Of a DNA stretch of 64,000 bases, positions 1-13,452 are shown in pieces (the first letter of the stretch is position 1; every line of letters starts with the position of its first letter). The notes below the pieces were generated by a model. That model did no database searches and was not told the origin of the DNA. It saw only the letters and a program-made list of their open reading frames with translations. The position numbers were made by a program, and so were the translations under genes. The DNA comes from Artocarpus heterophyllus. Lineage: Eukaryota > Streptophyta > Magnoliopsida > Rosales > Moraceae. The stretch is from positions 21,970,239-22,034,238 of the forward strand of contig CM046330.1 of the NCBI GenBank assembly GCA_025403435.1. Reading direction: 5' to 3'.

Positions 1-360
1 GGATTGAAAAATATTCAACATCAAATCAATTTTAATATCCATATCAAATGTTTCACAATGAAAATGAAATACTTGTTTAACATCTTTTCAATGTCTTTGA
101 GAACTATATCTTGCTAGTACAATAGCAAAGATTGACGTGTGAGGTCATATGCCATTAGCAAATACATTACTGTACTAATAGTATTATTTAGACCAATAAT
201 TTTTTTTTTCAATATCACATGATATAATTTTTCACTTAAAGAGATCAAGAACATCCTTGTTCAAGGGATTAAACAACCATTGAAGAACACATTATGGTGT
301 TAGAAGGTGAGCATCAATGATAATAATAAGTCAATTTAATTTATAAGACTCTTTGTTAGA

Positions 361-545
361 TGTTCAATACTTTAAAATGTGCCTCATTAAAACCTTACTA
401 GATAAAACCCCATGGGACAAAAATTCTAGTGAAGGAAAAATAGTACATCATTCTTTTTATACGTTGTAAACTACCTCATTAAAAACCTCGTCAGGAAAAC
501 CCAATGGAAAAAAACCTTGACCAAGGGAAAAAGAGTACAGTACGT
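361..545 (-). other. Copia 3'-end conserved motif, two copies
   Basis: Two imperfect copies of a plant copia 3'-terminal motif, separated by about 90 bp, follow one another here. Each has a cctcattaaaacc block, a ggaaaaccca or gataaaacccca block, and an aaggaaaaa(g/t)agtac block. In related elements this lies just before the polypurine tract and 3' LTR, so it fixes the orientation of element A as minus and shows that the element's end lies close to the left window edge. Confidence 0.55.
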
Positions 546-3500
546 ATTTGTGTCTCCCTATACTGCTATCATAGTTCTATCAATAACAATTGATTTGATA
601 GAAAATAATTGAGTTGATGCATACTATTGTAAACAATTTCAAGATATTTGCAATCGACTACCTGAACTTGTTACCCTTAGTACTTTTGCTAATATTTCAA
701 CTATCGCTCTTTAAGAGCCCATTTATCATAAAGAATTTCATAAAAGTATTAGCTATCTTTATGGGTATACATGAATGAACCTTTACCCATATTTATTTTC
801 TAATTAGTTGAACAATGATGCAACAATTATTTTCACATAAAATCATCTCCAAGTGAGTATAAAAGATTGTGCACCTTATAGCCAAATACTTGTCATTCTA
901 CTTAATCATTTAGATAATATTTCATACTATAATATACTAAATTTAAAATACTAAGATGCTATACAAAACACTATATAAAAATTCAAGATTTGGAATTATT
1001 TTGGTATATCCTCAAAATATATAATCATCAAATAAATGACAAAAATACACTATATCCCTGAAAGTTCATTAGAACAATTTTCTTATATGTAAGAGAAATT
1101 ATGGATAAGCATTCTTTTAAGCAAATCTCAATCTTCAGGTCTAAATAAACTTTCTTCTGTGAGATTTGTCTTCTTAAATTTATCTTATGATCTCCTCAAG
1201 AATTTTTACAAATAACAGCAAGTCCAATATGTTTGAGCTCATTATAAAGCCATGGAGATATAAATTTGCTAGCACTTCCATTCTTTATATCATAAAAATA
1301 TAGTGGTACCATTCATATTTGGATTGCATTTATTTACACAAACATCTTTGTGACATTCATAATTAAGCGTGCAATTTTCAGACCTTTGAAGCCCATTTTG
1401 GACTTTTTATAAATATCAATAGATTGTTGCAACATGCTTTTCAGACGCACATGAACTTATTATATATATTTTGCCAGGCTATCAAAATATAATTGCTTAT
1501 CCATCATATATGAGCACCGTTACTCATATATATATATATATATATATATTATAAATTTTCTACAAAAACTTATTTGTTATAACTCATAACTTATTTTATA
1601 ACCTCATACTTTTTCATATGCACTATTTCATATGAATATTCACTTCCATCCTACTGGCTTTAATATTTGAAATATTTTGAACTATTGGTCCTTCATACTT
1701 TACACTAGCATATATACTTGCCTGGACTTTGCGTCTTTTACTTATATGCCATTTTTTACGTCAATCACTTTTGACGGATTTCAAATATTTTTCAAGATCC
1801 TCACTTTTTTTAATATAATAATAATTCATGCTTTTTGTAATTGTCGACAATAACTTTTATTGCAATTTAAATTTATTTTTATATTGACATGACTTGTTGA
1901 GATCTTTCTCTTTTCTTTACTCTTTCTAAATTTCAGATATACCCTTTGAACTACTTCAGGAGCTCAATGATTTATAGAGGTTTGATATTTAACAAATATA
2001 TCAAAATGTCATGTCAATAACCTTTTTCTGAATATATCCTCTTTAAGAATGTGGTCTCTTCATAATACCAACTTATTTATAAGTTTATTTCTCTTCCAAC
2101 AAGTGTGGTATTTTAGAATAGACAAGTCTGCAGTGCTTTAAGTATTTCTTAAACTCATAAGATAACAAATTATCATTTAGAGACCTCAATCCAAGCTATT
2201 AAATTAGTAGCTGGAGAAGTGATTTAGTCACTTTCTTTATTATATTAATTAACAATTTTTATACTGTATTGCAATGCTCAATCAATCAATCTATGCGAGG
2301 ATCAATAATATCCAACTGCAAATTCTCTCCCCCTGATGGTGGGAATATTTTTCAAACGATATTACCTGTAGGGATTTTGAACTACATATGTTCATACCCA
2401 ACATGCCTTTTGGGTTAGTGAACTTCTAGTTCGTCATAACAATTTTTCATAGTTGTCTCATTACAACTTGGAAGAGAAAGTAGAAATAAGTTTCCAATAT
2501 ATCCATATAAGTAATAACAATACGCCCATGTATGTCTCTCTGTGCATAAAATCAAACATAATGTAGAGACAACTTATATCCTTTATAGCTACTATGATCA
2601 TTTTTTCCTTTTTATCAATATAATGATAATACCATGGGAATTTACATAATCAATACCAAACAATTAATTTGTGTACCCAACAAATTAAATATCATAATCA
2701 ATTTCATATTAATCACTAGACTATGTAATAATAAAACACCATTATTACTTTAATGTATTGCATGTATGTGATCTTTCCATAAATTTTGTCTCACAAGCCT
2801 TTTAATTTTCCTTTCTTGTCACATTTCCACTTTCGATGATTATATGTTACTTTTTCAAACATAGAGGATGCTTTGCATTATAATATCATATTGCACTCGA
2901 TCAAATAAACTTCGATCAAATAAAGAGGAGACAATCAATAGCTCAACTCTTTCTCTAGCTTTTTTTTTCCATTTAGGCTTTATAAGATCACATTTCTATT
3001 TTGAATGCTCTATAGGTATATCCTTCATGGAGGCACCACTATAGCCTTTTCATATGTCATAATAATATTCTTATAACAAACGGATGAAAATTTCTCCCTT
3101 GATTTAGGCTTGGTATTGACATTTAGACGTACAACAAGTACGTACCAAAGCCTTTCTATATCACATGCCAAGTGACCAAATTTGATTATTCATGGGAGCA
3201 ATATTAAAAACTTTTTAATTTCTCTTATCAATACATTTTTTTTTTCACTTTTCAACCGTAGCTTATGGCTTTCTTTGACCACCGGGATGTTGAGAAATTT
3301 CAAAAATCTAATAGCCATTGGATTTGCATTCACTTGGAATATGCAATAATAATTAGACAAACAATATGGTCATTTTATATTATGTTGTCGATACTAAAAG
3401 ACCATCTCTAATATAAATGACATTTTTAGTATCTCATCATAATTGCACCAATAATTGCAATAATATATATTCATTTCATGGAACATGTGGAGCCAATTAG

Positions 3501-4514
3501 CCAAAATTAATGGCTCTTTAATTATGGGCTCAAAAATTAAGTGCTAATACAATTTATATTTATGTTAATGTAAGTTTCAAATATTAGCTAGAGAGTATTT
3601 TTAGCTTCTTGCAAGTAATATAAACAAATACAAACATAAAAACATATTATAAATGAGTACAAATTGGACAAATATTGTGCTAATATAACAAAAGAAATCT
3701 TGAACCAAACAATACCATTTGATATTAAGATGATGGCATAAAGGTTTTGGTACTAAAAAAAATTTAATAGTAACAGCATGGCATGTTTATTTATACAATT
3801 ATAACATTCAAAACACACTTGTGCAATATAATAGATGAATTGTCATTTATGATTATAAAGTACCATCAATTTCTTGACTTTAAAATAACCAAACAAAAAC
3901 AATGATGATTATATTTTCATGATCATTGAATCAAAATAAATAATGATAAAGAAATTTTATAAACTAATATGGTTTGCAAAAATGCAAAAATAATAATATA
4001 ATAGGAAAAGATTTTCATAAGCAATACAAGATGTGCTCTCAAACGTAATAAAAATATATATATTGTTCACTAGTCAAAGTGAATGCATAAAGAGCATAGC
4101 CAAACAAGAGTTGTGTAGATATAATATGAAAGCATGTTTTAAAATCTCTACAAATTTCTTCCATAACAATATATGCAAATATAAATATATATAATTACAA
4201 TATACCATCTAGAGAGTGATAATAACCAACATTCAAGACCTTTTATTTGCAACGCGCTATTCCAGCTTGAAATCATAGGATCGATTAAGCATTTTTATCT
4301 TCAAATAATAGTATATAGAGTTGTATTAGATAATAGACATAATAATCATATGAAGTATGGATTACCTGTTCATCCTTAAGATATAGTTGGGATATCATGA
4401 AGAATACTTAACACACGTCGAAGACAAGGTACTAACATCCGAGATGATCTTCAAATTTTATATAATTTCGAATGCCCCTACAACAAAAGTAGCTAGAGAC
4501 TCGTGCTGATAACG

Positions 4515-4849
4515 TGTTATAAAACAAATGCAAAGAACTAAATTGCAAAGCATAAAATAGCGTGACACAAGAAAATAAAGAGAAACAATTTTTGTTATTC
4601 ATCATCTCATCTCATCTCATGTCCAAATATAAGCTCTCAAAGGCCATATATAGAGGCCAAAGATCATAAAGTAGGAGAGACCAAAGGGCAAGAGTTACAA
4701 TAACAAAATAATATAAATAGAGTGGTAATTAGGAGGTTATGAAAGTTATAAAATACCAACACTAATGGTCATTAAGGTGGAAATAATGCAATTCATGAGG
4801 GTGTTAGGAATATGAACATCCATACTATTAAACTAATTTATTCATAACA
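4515..4849 (-). repeat. 5' LTR of element A (335 bp)
   Basis: The segment begins TGTTATaaaa and ends TTCATAACA on the plus strand, giving matching TGTTAT/ATAACA inverted ends. Immediately inside it on the minus strand is CGTTATCAGCACGAG, which occupies the primer-binding-site position and resembles the TATCA core of the initiator-Met PBS. To the right, base 4850 starts sequence homologous to the interior of the LTR of element B, so the boundary is sharp. The partner LTR is outside the window. Confidence 0.6.
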
Positions 4850-6360
4850 CATATCAGATATATGGAGAAAGGATATATTTTACATGATTCTTACCTTTTT
4901 TTTTTCTTTCCCTTTCTTTTTTTTTATTAACTGAATCACGTTTGTGATTCTTTTAAATTATATATATATATTAAAATACATAAACTTACGTTTACGTTAC
5001 CCCTTTTATATATATATATATATATATAAAAGTTTATATATAAAAAACGTAAACGACAAAAACAAATTCGTTTGGAATTCATTAATATGTATATTTATAT
5101 ATATATTAATAAAAAATAAAATATTATATATATATATATTAAAATCAAAAAATAAATCTCATTTATTTAAGAATAGATTTTAAAAAATAATCAATTAATT
5201 AATTAACTAATACTTAGATAAATGTGACAACATTTATTACACTATATTATGTGTCACAGAGAACATTTTTTTGTGTCACATTAATATCTAATGTGTGAAG
5301 TAATTAACTCAGAATTTAATAATTTTAAATTAAATATATATAATTCATTCTATGCATAAATCCAGTATAGTATTACAGAGGTGGCATTAGGGACCTATGG
5401 ACCTATAACCCAGGCTCCAATAAATTAAACTCTTTAATTAATGCGCCTAATTTATTAGTTTTAGTGTTATTCCACTAAAAACCTAAAACTGAACTCTTGA
5501 GATTATAGTGAAATTACTCAAAGAAAATTAGTGAGTAGTCCATTGATATAATCGTTACATATAAGTCAGTCCTCTATAAATAGTTTAGAACAAGAGCTAG
5601 GTTCAATATCCGTTCACCTCTCTTATTACATCTTTATTATTGAGTTTCAATAATTCTCTAATGAACAATTAATTCATAATCTTATTATGAACGAGCGGTC
5701 TACTATTCAAACCTCAAATTATTACTCAAGAGAACTATTTTTCTAACTTTCATAAAAAGGAATGGATTCCTTATCTATATAATATGATTCCCAGCCATTT
5801 ATTACATTATATTTCTAAGATGCTAAGTTATGATCTGTGCTTAGACAATTCTTACTATGCAAGTCAAAAAACATAATGTCATAAATAAGAGTCTAATAAA
5901 TACTCAAGATTAAGATTGCCAGATATATGATCATCATAGTGATAAATTTGAATACTCTATTTGTAACGAATGATTATTAGGGATTCATAATTTATCTAGT
6001 CCAGTCCTATATAATCTCATTATATAAAGTACCTCCAATCCAATGTCTCTACATTAATAGTCCGGATAATGACTATTTCATTCTAAATGACATTGGACCG
6101 TACTTATAATATTTAATTAAAGATCTCAAACTTTAATTAATTATTATGGACTATTTTGATTATTATCTATAAATTTTATCCCTAAGCATATAACACTTAT
6201 ACGCTAAATTTATAGTGACATAAATAATCATAAAATTTTTTCAATGTTTATTAATGTATTCAGAACATATATAAGCAAGCCAAAATAATTATAAATGTCA
6301 CTTTATTTATTTATTAACAATATATACAATGTCACAGCTATTAGGGCACTAAACCCAACA
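4850..6360 (-). repeat. 3' LTR of element B, visible part (about 1.5 kb)
   Basis: This matches 11908-13433 along its whole length, including the T-rich tract, the TA-rich tract near 4960-5130 and the terminal TGTTGGGTTTAGTGCC (minus strand), which ends at 6360. The pair differs by scattered substitutions and small indels, indicating an old insertion. The left end at 4850 is an interruption by element A and not the natural LTR terminus. Confidence 0.8.
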
Positions 6361-6372
6361 ATCTCCCACTTG
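6361..6372 (-). other. Polypurine tract of element B
   Basis: The minus strand reads CAAGTGGGAGAT directly before the LTR start TGTTGGG. The position and sequence fit the plus-strand primer of copia reverse transcription. The same tract is found next to the LTRs of C, E, F, G and H. Confidence 0.7.
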
Positions 6373-6374
6373 CC

Positions 6375-9300
6375 CTAAAGCAGGTGAGACATGTCTCTAA
6401 GATCCTAAGCCTTCCAAGTGTCCCTCAAAGCTCTTTACAGGTAACGTCTTGGTAAAAGGGCCAACAAGGTTGTTTTCCGGCGTTATCTTCATAACTTCCA
6501 CATCGCCTCGATGTACTATTTCTCTAATTAAATGATATTTTCTCTCTATATGCTTTCCTCTTTTGTGGCTTCTAGGTTCTCTTGAATTTGCCACTGCACT
6601 ACTATTATCACAACATAGTATGAGTGGTTTATTCATACTTGGAACTACTTCTAGATCATTTAAGAACTTACGGAGCCAAATAGCTTCTTTAGTTACTTTA
6701 TAAGCAGCCACATATTCAGCTTCCATAGTTGAATCAGTAATACAAGATTGTTTGATGCTTCTCCAAACTATGGCTTCACCACCAAAAGTAAACATTGATC
6801 CAGACGTAGATTTATGTATGTCTTTGTCTAATTGAAAATCAGAATCAGTGTATCCAATGGGAATCAAATTCTCACTGGAATATACAAGCAAATAGTTTCT
6901 CGTTCTCCTGAGATACTTGAGAATATGTTTAACCACCATCCAGTGATCTAATATTGGGTTGGATTGATACTGACTGACTATATCCCACCGCATAGCAAAT
7001 GTCAGGTCTTGTACACAACATGGTATACATTAGACTTCCCACTGCAGTTGCATAGGGTACCCGTCTCATTTATTATTCCTCTTGAGGTGTCTTAGGATAC
7101 TGCTCTTTTGAAAGATAAACTCCATAATGTGTAGGTAAATTACCTAACGTGTAGGTAAATTACCTTTCTTGGAGTTTTGCATCGAAAATCTAATAAGCAC
7201 CTTATCGATATATAATGCTTGAGACAGCACCAACTATTTGTTCTTGCAATCTCTTATGTGTTGGATTCTAAGAACATAACTTGCTTCTCCTAAATCTTTC
7301 ATTTAGAATTAGTTGGCAAGCCATTTCTTTATATTAGATAATATCCCTACATCATTCCCAATGAGTAGGATATCATCTACATAAAGAACTAAGAAGACCA
7401 CCTTCTTATCTTTGATGTACTTGTATACACAAGGTTCATTAATGTTTTTATCGAAACCATAAGATTTGATCACTTCATCAAATCTCAAGTTCCAAACTCT
7501 TGAAGCTTGTTTGAGTCCATAGATGGACCTCTACAACTTGCAAACTTTTTGCTCTTGACCTTTGACTACAAACTCTTCTGGTTGCACCATATAGATGCTT
7601 TCCTCAAGATAGCCATTCAAAAAGGTAGTCTTGATATCCATTTGCTATATCTCATAATCAAGACAAGCAGTAATGGATAAAAGAATCCGAATGGATTTAA
7701 GCAGAGCTACAAATGAGAAAGTTTCTTCATAGTCAACTCCCTCCTTTTGGGTATAACCCTTTGTTACAAGCCTAGCTTTGAAAGTCTCAACTTTCCCATC
7801 CACTCCTCTTTTCTTCTTGTAAATCCATTTGCACCCTATGAGTTTTATTCCTTCAGGTAGGTCTATAAGTTCCTAGACTAAATTGGAGTACATTGACTCC
7901 ATTTCAAGGTTCATAGCTTCCAACCATTTTTCCTTCTCAGAATCTTCCATTGCATCCCGATATGTCAATGGATCATCCTCACCATTATCAAAGATAGCAA
8001 CATGTGCTTCTCCAATTTCCTTGTAGCGAGCAGGTGGTCTCACAAGCCTCCCACTACGTCGAGGTGGTATGACATTCTGATCGGGAGATGTGGTCTCCTC
8101 ATTTTGTCCTTCGACAATGGTTGTCGGTTGCGGTCTGATCTGATCAAAAAGTAACTCTTCAAGTACAACTTTGCTACGAGGTTTATAGTTTGTCATATAA
8201 TCATTCTCTAGAAAAGTGGCATTTGTCGATACAAATACCTTCTTTTCTTGTGGACTATAAAACAAACCTCCCCTCGTTCCCTTTAGGTATCCCACAAACA
8301 AGCATACTTCAAAATGTGGTTCCAACTTCCCGGTCTTTCCTTTCAGCACATGTGTTGGGCACCCTTATATACGGATATGTCACATACTACGTTTGCGACC
8401 ATTCCATAACTCTAAAGGTGTTTTTGGAATAGACTTAGATGGAACTTTGTTTAGAAGATGTAGTGCATATCCCCAAAATGAAGTGGGTAGTGATGAGTAG
8501 CTGAGCATGGATCTCACCATATCAAGCAACGTCCAATTTCTTCTCTCTGCAACACCATTTTGTTGTGGTGTTCCAGGTGCGGTGAGTTGTGATAGAATAC
8601 CATGTTCTATCATATAGTCCTTGAATTCAGTATCAAGGTATTCCCCTCCTAGATCAGATCGAAGAGTCTTCACCGTCTTTTCTAATTGTTTTTTAGCTTC
8701 CGCTTGGAATTCTTTGAACTTTTCAAAAGTTTCAGATTTCTTTTATATTAGGTATATGTATCCATACCTTGAATAATCGTTAATAAATGTGACAAAATAT
8801 TCGTAACCACCACTTACTTGTACATTCAATGGACCACAGACATCCGAATGTATTAGGTCAAGTGGTTCCTTGGCCCTTTCGCCTTTTGCAAAGAAATACC
8901 TCTTAGTCATTTTACCTTCAAGACAAGATTCACAAACTGGTAGAGAACTAACTTTTTGTTTTTTTAAAGGACCATCCTTTACTAGTCTGTTAATTCTGTC
9001 AAGGTTAACATGACCTAATCTAAGATGCCAAAGGTATGTTTTATTATTAGAAGAAATCTTTTGCTTCTTGGGTTTTGGTTGTTCAACTTTGAACATTTTG
9101 GTATTTAGCAGTGATTTTTTGTTGGGCCTTAAAGTGTAAAGCCCATTTTCCAGATACGTAGAACAAATATCCAAACCATTTATAGAAATATTAACATAAT
9201 TATTATTAAAAGAAGAATTAAACATTTGTTCAAACAACCTGGAAACAGAAATCAAAATTCTACAAAAACTAGGAATGTAATAAACATTGTCCAAAATTTA

Positions 9301-9500
9301 AAACTTATTTTTAAAATAAAGTTTAACGACTCCCACTGCTCTTACCGAAACAACCTCTCTCGTTTCCACTCTCATCGTTTGTTCTCTATCAGCAAGCTCC
9401 CTTGAAGAACTAAGCATCTGCAAAGAATAACAAACATGGTTAGTTGCCCCTAAATCAATTATCCAACGTGAAGTATCATCTTCAACTAAACAAGCTTCTA
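6375..9500 (-). pseudogene. Element B pol remnant: protease, integrase, reverse transcriptase, RNase H
   Basis: Reading leftward, the protease site reads D-L-G (9448-9456) instead of D-S-G, so its second residue is lost. The GAG-pre-integrase and integrase zinc region (about 9040-8910) keeps HLRLGH and CESC, followed by HSDVCGPLNV and FVTFINDYSRYGY. The next integrase acidic block, LRSDLGGEY, is at about 8640-8662, and QQNGVAERRN gives the catalytic glutamate (about 8540-8570). The reverse transcriptase is broken by stops, but YVDD is readable near 7370-7385. RNase H (6993-6397) keeps YTDSDF, SMEAEY-like TMEAEYVA and CDNSSAVA. The family stop is at 6375-6377; a TAG at 6397 ends the frame slightly early. 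The enzyme set is that of Ty1/copia (integrase before RT). It is not functional. Confidence 0.85.
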
Positions 9501-9560
9501 AATGAGTAAATCTGATTTACCGTTGTTCTTTTTTTCTTTTAACTTCTTAAGATACTTTTT

Positions 9561-10372
9561 GCAGTTTCTCTTCTAGTGCCCAACTACGCCATAGTGGAAA
9601 CATTTTCCTTTAGGCTTCTTTTGCTTTGAGCTCTTTTTATTGTTGTTGCTTTTGTTCTTCTTAGGTTGCCCTCCATTTTTAGACTTACCACTTCCTTCAG
9701 TCCTCTTCCTCTTCTTATTCTTTCGAGTAGAAGAGGAGGGTTGAGCTTCTGCAACATTTGCCTCACCTTCTTTAGTCTTTTCTTTCGAAATAGACTCAAA
9801 GGTTTATAGCTCATTAAGCAACTCAGTCATATTATATTTCAGCTTGTTCATGAAATAGTTGCTTTTAAACTGAAGGAACGCATGGGAGAGGGTTTCCAAA
9901 ATCATCCCCACCTGTGTGGCTTCATCTATCACAGCCCCGTTCACCTCGGTCTCATAAAGATAGTTAACCATGTTGAGAACTTGTTCTCTGACTGAAATCC
10001 CTACCTTTATTTGGCATTCATTACCGCCTTAACAGCTTCGTGGTGTGCCTTTTTAGAAGGCTTGCCAAACATATCTTGTAGAGACTGCATTATCTCATAA
10101 GCAGTTTCCATGCTTTCATGCTTCATCCTAAGCACGTCAGACATGCCAGCCAAAAGGAAGCAGCGGGCCTTGTTGTTTGCCTCGATCCAACGATCATATC
10201 CTTCTCGTACATTACGAGGAGCATTAGCAGCAAGCGATGGAGTACATTCCTCCATAAGGACAAACTTGTAATTTTTACAAATTAGTACAATGTTCATGTT
10301 ACTCTTCCACTTGACAAAATTATCTCGGGTTAATTTTTCATTTGAGAGAATAGCGATGATTGGATTAGACAT
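9561..10372 (-). pseudogene. Element B gag remnant with broken zinc knuckle
   Basis: The likely start codon is at 10372, giving MSNPIIAILSNEKLTRDNFV. This is typical of copia gag (UBN2-type), with the conserved W at the KWKSNMN block and the later YDRWIEANNKARCFLLAGM. The basic, lysine-rich segment at about 9610-9790 precedes a knuckle at 9561-9602 that reads CFHYGVVGH-stop-KRNC. The second cysteine has become tyrosine and a tryptophan codon has become TAG; both are explained by G-to-A changes. The gag frame is also broken between about 10007 and 9815. The protein would have packaged element RNA; this copy cannot. Confidence 0.75.
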
Positions 10373-10402
10373 TGTTGCTGTAATAAATAAATAAAATAAC
10401 AT

Positions 10403-11907
10403 AAATTAAATGGTTGCATAAACATTATAAATATTTGTTTTGGAATAGTAAAGATGATGCATGATGCATGTGGAAAAAAACACAAAAAATATTTTACTAA
10501 TTTCACGATTATTCAATTTTAAAAAATAAAGTGACGCCGTAGGGTAGCTCAAATTATTTATAAATTGAATTGAGACATTCTCAATTAATAAATATATTTA
10601 AAATATCTCATATTTTCTATATTTATTAATAACTGTTTATTTTTGGTCAAGATATAATTAACAATTTAATTATATCCTTATGAGTGTGACCCACTATTTA
10701 GATTTAAACAACTTAACTCAAAATTGCTACCGTAGGGTAGGTCAATTTTGAAATACATTATAAAATCCTACCTCTTGGAAGCCAACCTTGTTATTGATTT
10801 AAATGGACACCCTCCGTAGGGAGGATGAAATCAAAACGTCACAAGGCGCCACCTAAATCTCACGGTGTTATGCTATAGTAGAGACCGTAGGTTGTATTGT
10901 CATATTACGTTCTCCCACTCATTATTTTAGAATGATGTGTTTTATCTTATAAAACATCATATGTTTCATAACTCTAGTAAATAAAACAATTTTAAATTAC
11001 TAGGTTATATTATGTGTTAATAGAATCCTATTCTACTTACACTTAAATAAATTACCAGATTTTCTAAAAGTCTAAGTTTATTATGAATTATCTAAGTTAC
11101 CCAATATTAAACAATTTAAAATTAGACAACTTAGAATTAATGTGAATTTTACCAAGTCTTAACTATTAAAACTTAATTCACATTATTTGGTTGATTAATA
11201 AATCAAGATTCTATAAAACAAACCCAATTAATTTAATCTCATTAAATTAATTCTAACACATATTAAATCATTTTATGAACACCTTTATAAAAAATAATAT
11301 GCAAGTGTATGCATGTCATGTTACAATAATTATAAGTGGGCACTTTCCTAGATGACATGTTATAATGTATGAACGTGTTATCACAATCATCACATGAGTA
11401 TAAAGCAAGAAATAAACAATAGATTTTTGGCCAGGTCTTTTTGGATAATTAAAATTACAACCCATAAAAAAAAATTACATAGGTCTTCTTGTAATAACAT
11501 AAGTCCCAGCTCCAATTTTGCAGTCTTCATCTAGTGGTTTACTGTACAATAATCTGCTAGGTTATCTTTAAAATTTGATAGGCCTAAATTCTCAACTGGA
11601 CCAAATGACCCAATGGACTTTTTTTTTTCATCACTTCACGTGCAGCCGGATGAGATGTAAAAAAAAATTGTCGCCTCCTTTTTGAAGTCTTCTGCACGTT
11701 AATGTGCGTTAATGGCCTTCCTTTCCCTTTGTTTTTTTTTCAATGACTTCTGCACATTAATGTACATTGATTGCTTTTACTGTGCACGTGAGAATGCCTT
11801 TCATGTGAATGTGCATTATTGCCCCCTTTTTTTTTATGAGGAAGCCCTTTTTTTTTATATCAAGCCAGTAGTAATTTTTTAATTAATTTCAAATTTAAAA
11901 CAACCAC
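10403..11907 (-). other. 5' leader and possible LTR continuation of element B
   Basis: About 1.5 kb of AT-rich non-coding sequence lies between gag and the repeat shared by both visible LTRs. It contains short conserved blocks, for example a CCTACGG-type block repeated around 10540, 10735, 10815 and 10890. The part next to 11908 still aligns with sequence following element C's LTR, so the true LTR end is probably some way left of 11908. I could not find a convincing primer-binding site. Confidence 0.45.
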
Positions 11908-13433
11908 CATATCAGATATATAGAGAAATGATATATTTTACATGATTCTTACCTCTTTTTTTTTTCTTTCCCTTTCCCTTTTTTTTATTAACTGAATCAC
12001 GTTTGTGATTCTTTTAAATTATATATATATATATATTAAAATACGTAAACGTAAGTTTACGTTACCCCTTTTATATATATATATAGATATATATATATAT
12101 ATGAAAAAGTTTATATATAGAAAATGTAAACGACAAAAACGAATTCGTTTGGAATTCGTTAATATGTATATATATATATTTATTAATAAATAATAAATAT
12201 TATATATATATATTAAAATTAAAAAATAAATCTTATTTATTTAAGAATAGATTTTAAAAAATAAATAATTAATTAATTAACTAATACTCAGTTAAATATG
12301 ACAACATTTATCACACTATATTATGTGTCACAAAAAATATTTTTCTATATCACATTAATATCTAATGTGTGAAGTAATTAATTCAGAATTCAATAATTCT
12401 AAATTAAATATGTATTATTCATTCTATGCATAAATCTAATATAGTATTGCAGAGGTGGCATTGAGGACCTATGGAGCTATAACCCAAGCTCCAATAAATT
12501 AAACTCTTTAATTAATGTGCCCAATTTATTAGTTTCAGTGTTATTTCACTAAAAACCTGAAACTGAACTCTTTAGATTATAGTGAAATTACTCAAAGAAA
12601 ATTAACGAGTAATCCATTGATATAATCATTACATATAAGTGAGTCCTCCATAAATAGTTCATAATAAGAGCTAGGTTCAATATTCGTTTACCTCTCTTAT
12701 TACATCTTTATTCTTGAGTTCCAATAATTCTCAAAAAAACAATTAATTCATAATCTTATTATGAACGAGCGCTCTACTGTTCAAACCTCGAATTATCACT
12801 CAAAAGAAATATTTTTCTAACTTCCATAAGGAAGTAATAGATTCCTTATCTGTATAATATTATTCCCAGCCATTTATTACATTATGTTTCTAAGATGTTA
12901 AGTTATGATCTATGCTTAGACAAATCTTACTATGTAATTCAAAAAACATAATGTCATAAATAAGAGTCTAATAAATACTCAAGATTAAGACTGTCAAATA
13001 TATAATCATCATAGTGATAAATTTAAATACTCTATTTGTAACGGATGATTATTAGAGATTCATAATTTATCTGGTCTAGTCCTATATAATCTCATTATAT
13101 AAAGTGCCTCCAATCCAATGTCCTACATTAATAGTCCAGATAATGACTATTTCATTCTAAATGAGATTGGACTGTACTTGTAATATTTAATTAAAGATCC
13201 CAAACTTTAATTAATTATTACAAAATATTTAGATTATTATCTATAAATTTTATCCTTAAGCATATAACACTTATATGCTAAATTTATAGCCACATAAATA
13301 ATTATAGAATTTTCTCGATATTTATAAATATATTCATAACACATATAAGCAACTAAAATAATTATAAATTTTACTTTATTTATTTATTAACAATATGTAT
13401 AATGTCACAACTTTTAGGGCACTAAACCCAACA
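11908..13433 (-). repeat. 5' LTR of element B (at least 1.5 kb)
   Basis: Direct repeat of 4850-6360 in the same orientation. The minus-strand start TGTTGGG lies at 13433 and is followed on the plus strand by PMM intron sequence. The inner end is uncertain because similarity to element C continues a further 50-100 bp. It includes a TA-dinucleotide-rich block (12020-12210). Confidence 0.8.
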
Positions 13434-13452
13434 CAAAGAACAAGTTTTATAC
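13434..13452 (-). other. Start of PMM intron 1, up to the element B insertion
   Basis: After the GT donor at 13452, 19 bases of intron (gtataaaac then ttgttctttg on the minus strand) precede the LTR of element B. The rest of the intron and later exons would lie beyond elements B and A, outside the window. Confidence 0.6.

Larger units (their letters stand above)
1..4849 (-). mobile_element. Element A: degraded Ty1/copia-like retrotransposon, cut by the left window edge
   Basis: Read on the minus strand, the 5' LTR lies at 4515-4849 and the interior runs leftward out of the window. The interior is AT-rich and has no usable reading frame. It is recognised from relics of the Retrofit/Hopscotch-like copia group. 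Two tandem copies of a conserved 3'-end motif (cctcattaaaaacc followed by ggaaaaccca) lie at about 384-416 and 473-540. A stretch at about 2320-2410 translates on the minus strand to something like the conserved pol segment ending FPPxGGE. A possible zinc-knuckle relic lies near 3150-3200. The 3' LTR is not seen and is inferred to lie left of position 1. A non-autonomous relative is possible. The copia class is fairly secure, but the internal domain limits are not. Confidence 0.6.
4850..13433 (-). mobile_element. Element B: Ty1/copia retrotransposon (family 1), minus strand
   Basis: Two long direct repeats, 4850-6360 and 11908-13433, flank a minus-strand gag-pol remnant. The LTR starts on the minus strand with TGTTGGGTTTAGTGCC. 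A polypurine tract lies directly inside the 3' LTR. A non-coding leader of about 1.5 kb separates the 5' LTR from gag. The element lies about 20 bp inside the first intron of the PMM gene, so it and the gene share an orientation. The left LTR stops where element A begins; element C shows LTR sequence continuing past that point, so the rest of this LTR should lie beyond A, outside the window. No TSD can be checked for that reason. The reading frames carry many stops and the element is inactive. Confidence 0.85.

Noticed and set aside
4944..5183. 79-residue open frame, repeated at 12005-12193
   Set aside because: I/Y/K-rich translation of TA repeats inside element B's LTRs; no conserved protein.
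9584..9814. 76-residue basic frame in the gag region of B
   Set aside because: It is out of the gag frame. The correct frame gives the lysine-rich linker and the broken CCHC knuckle.
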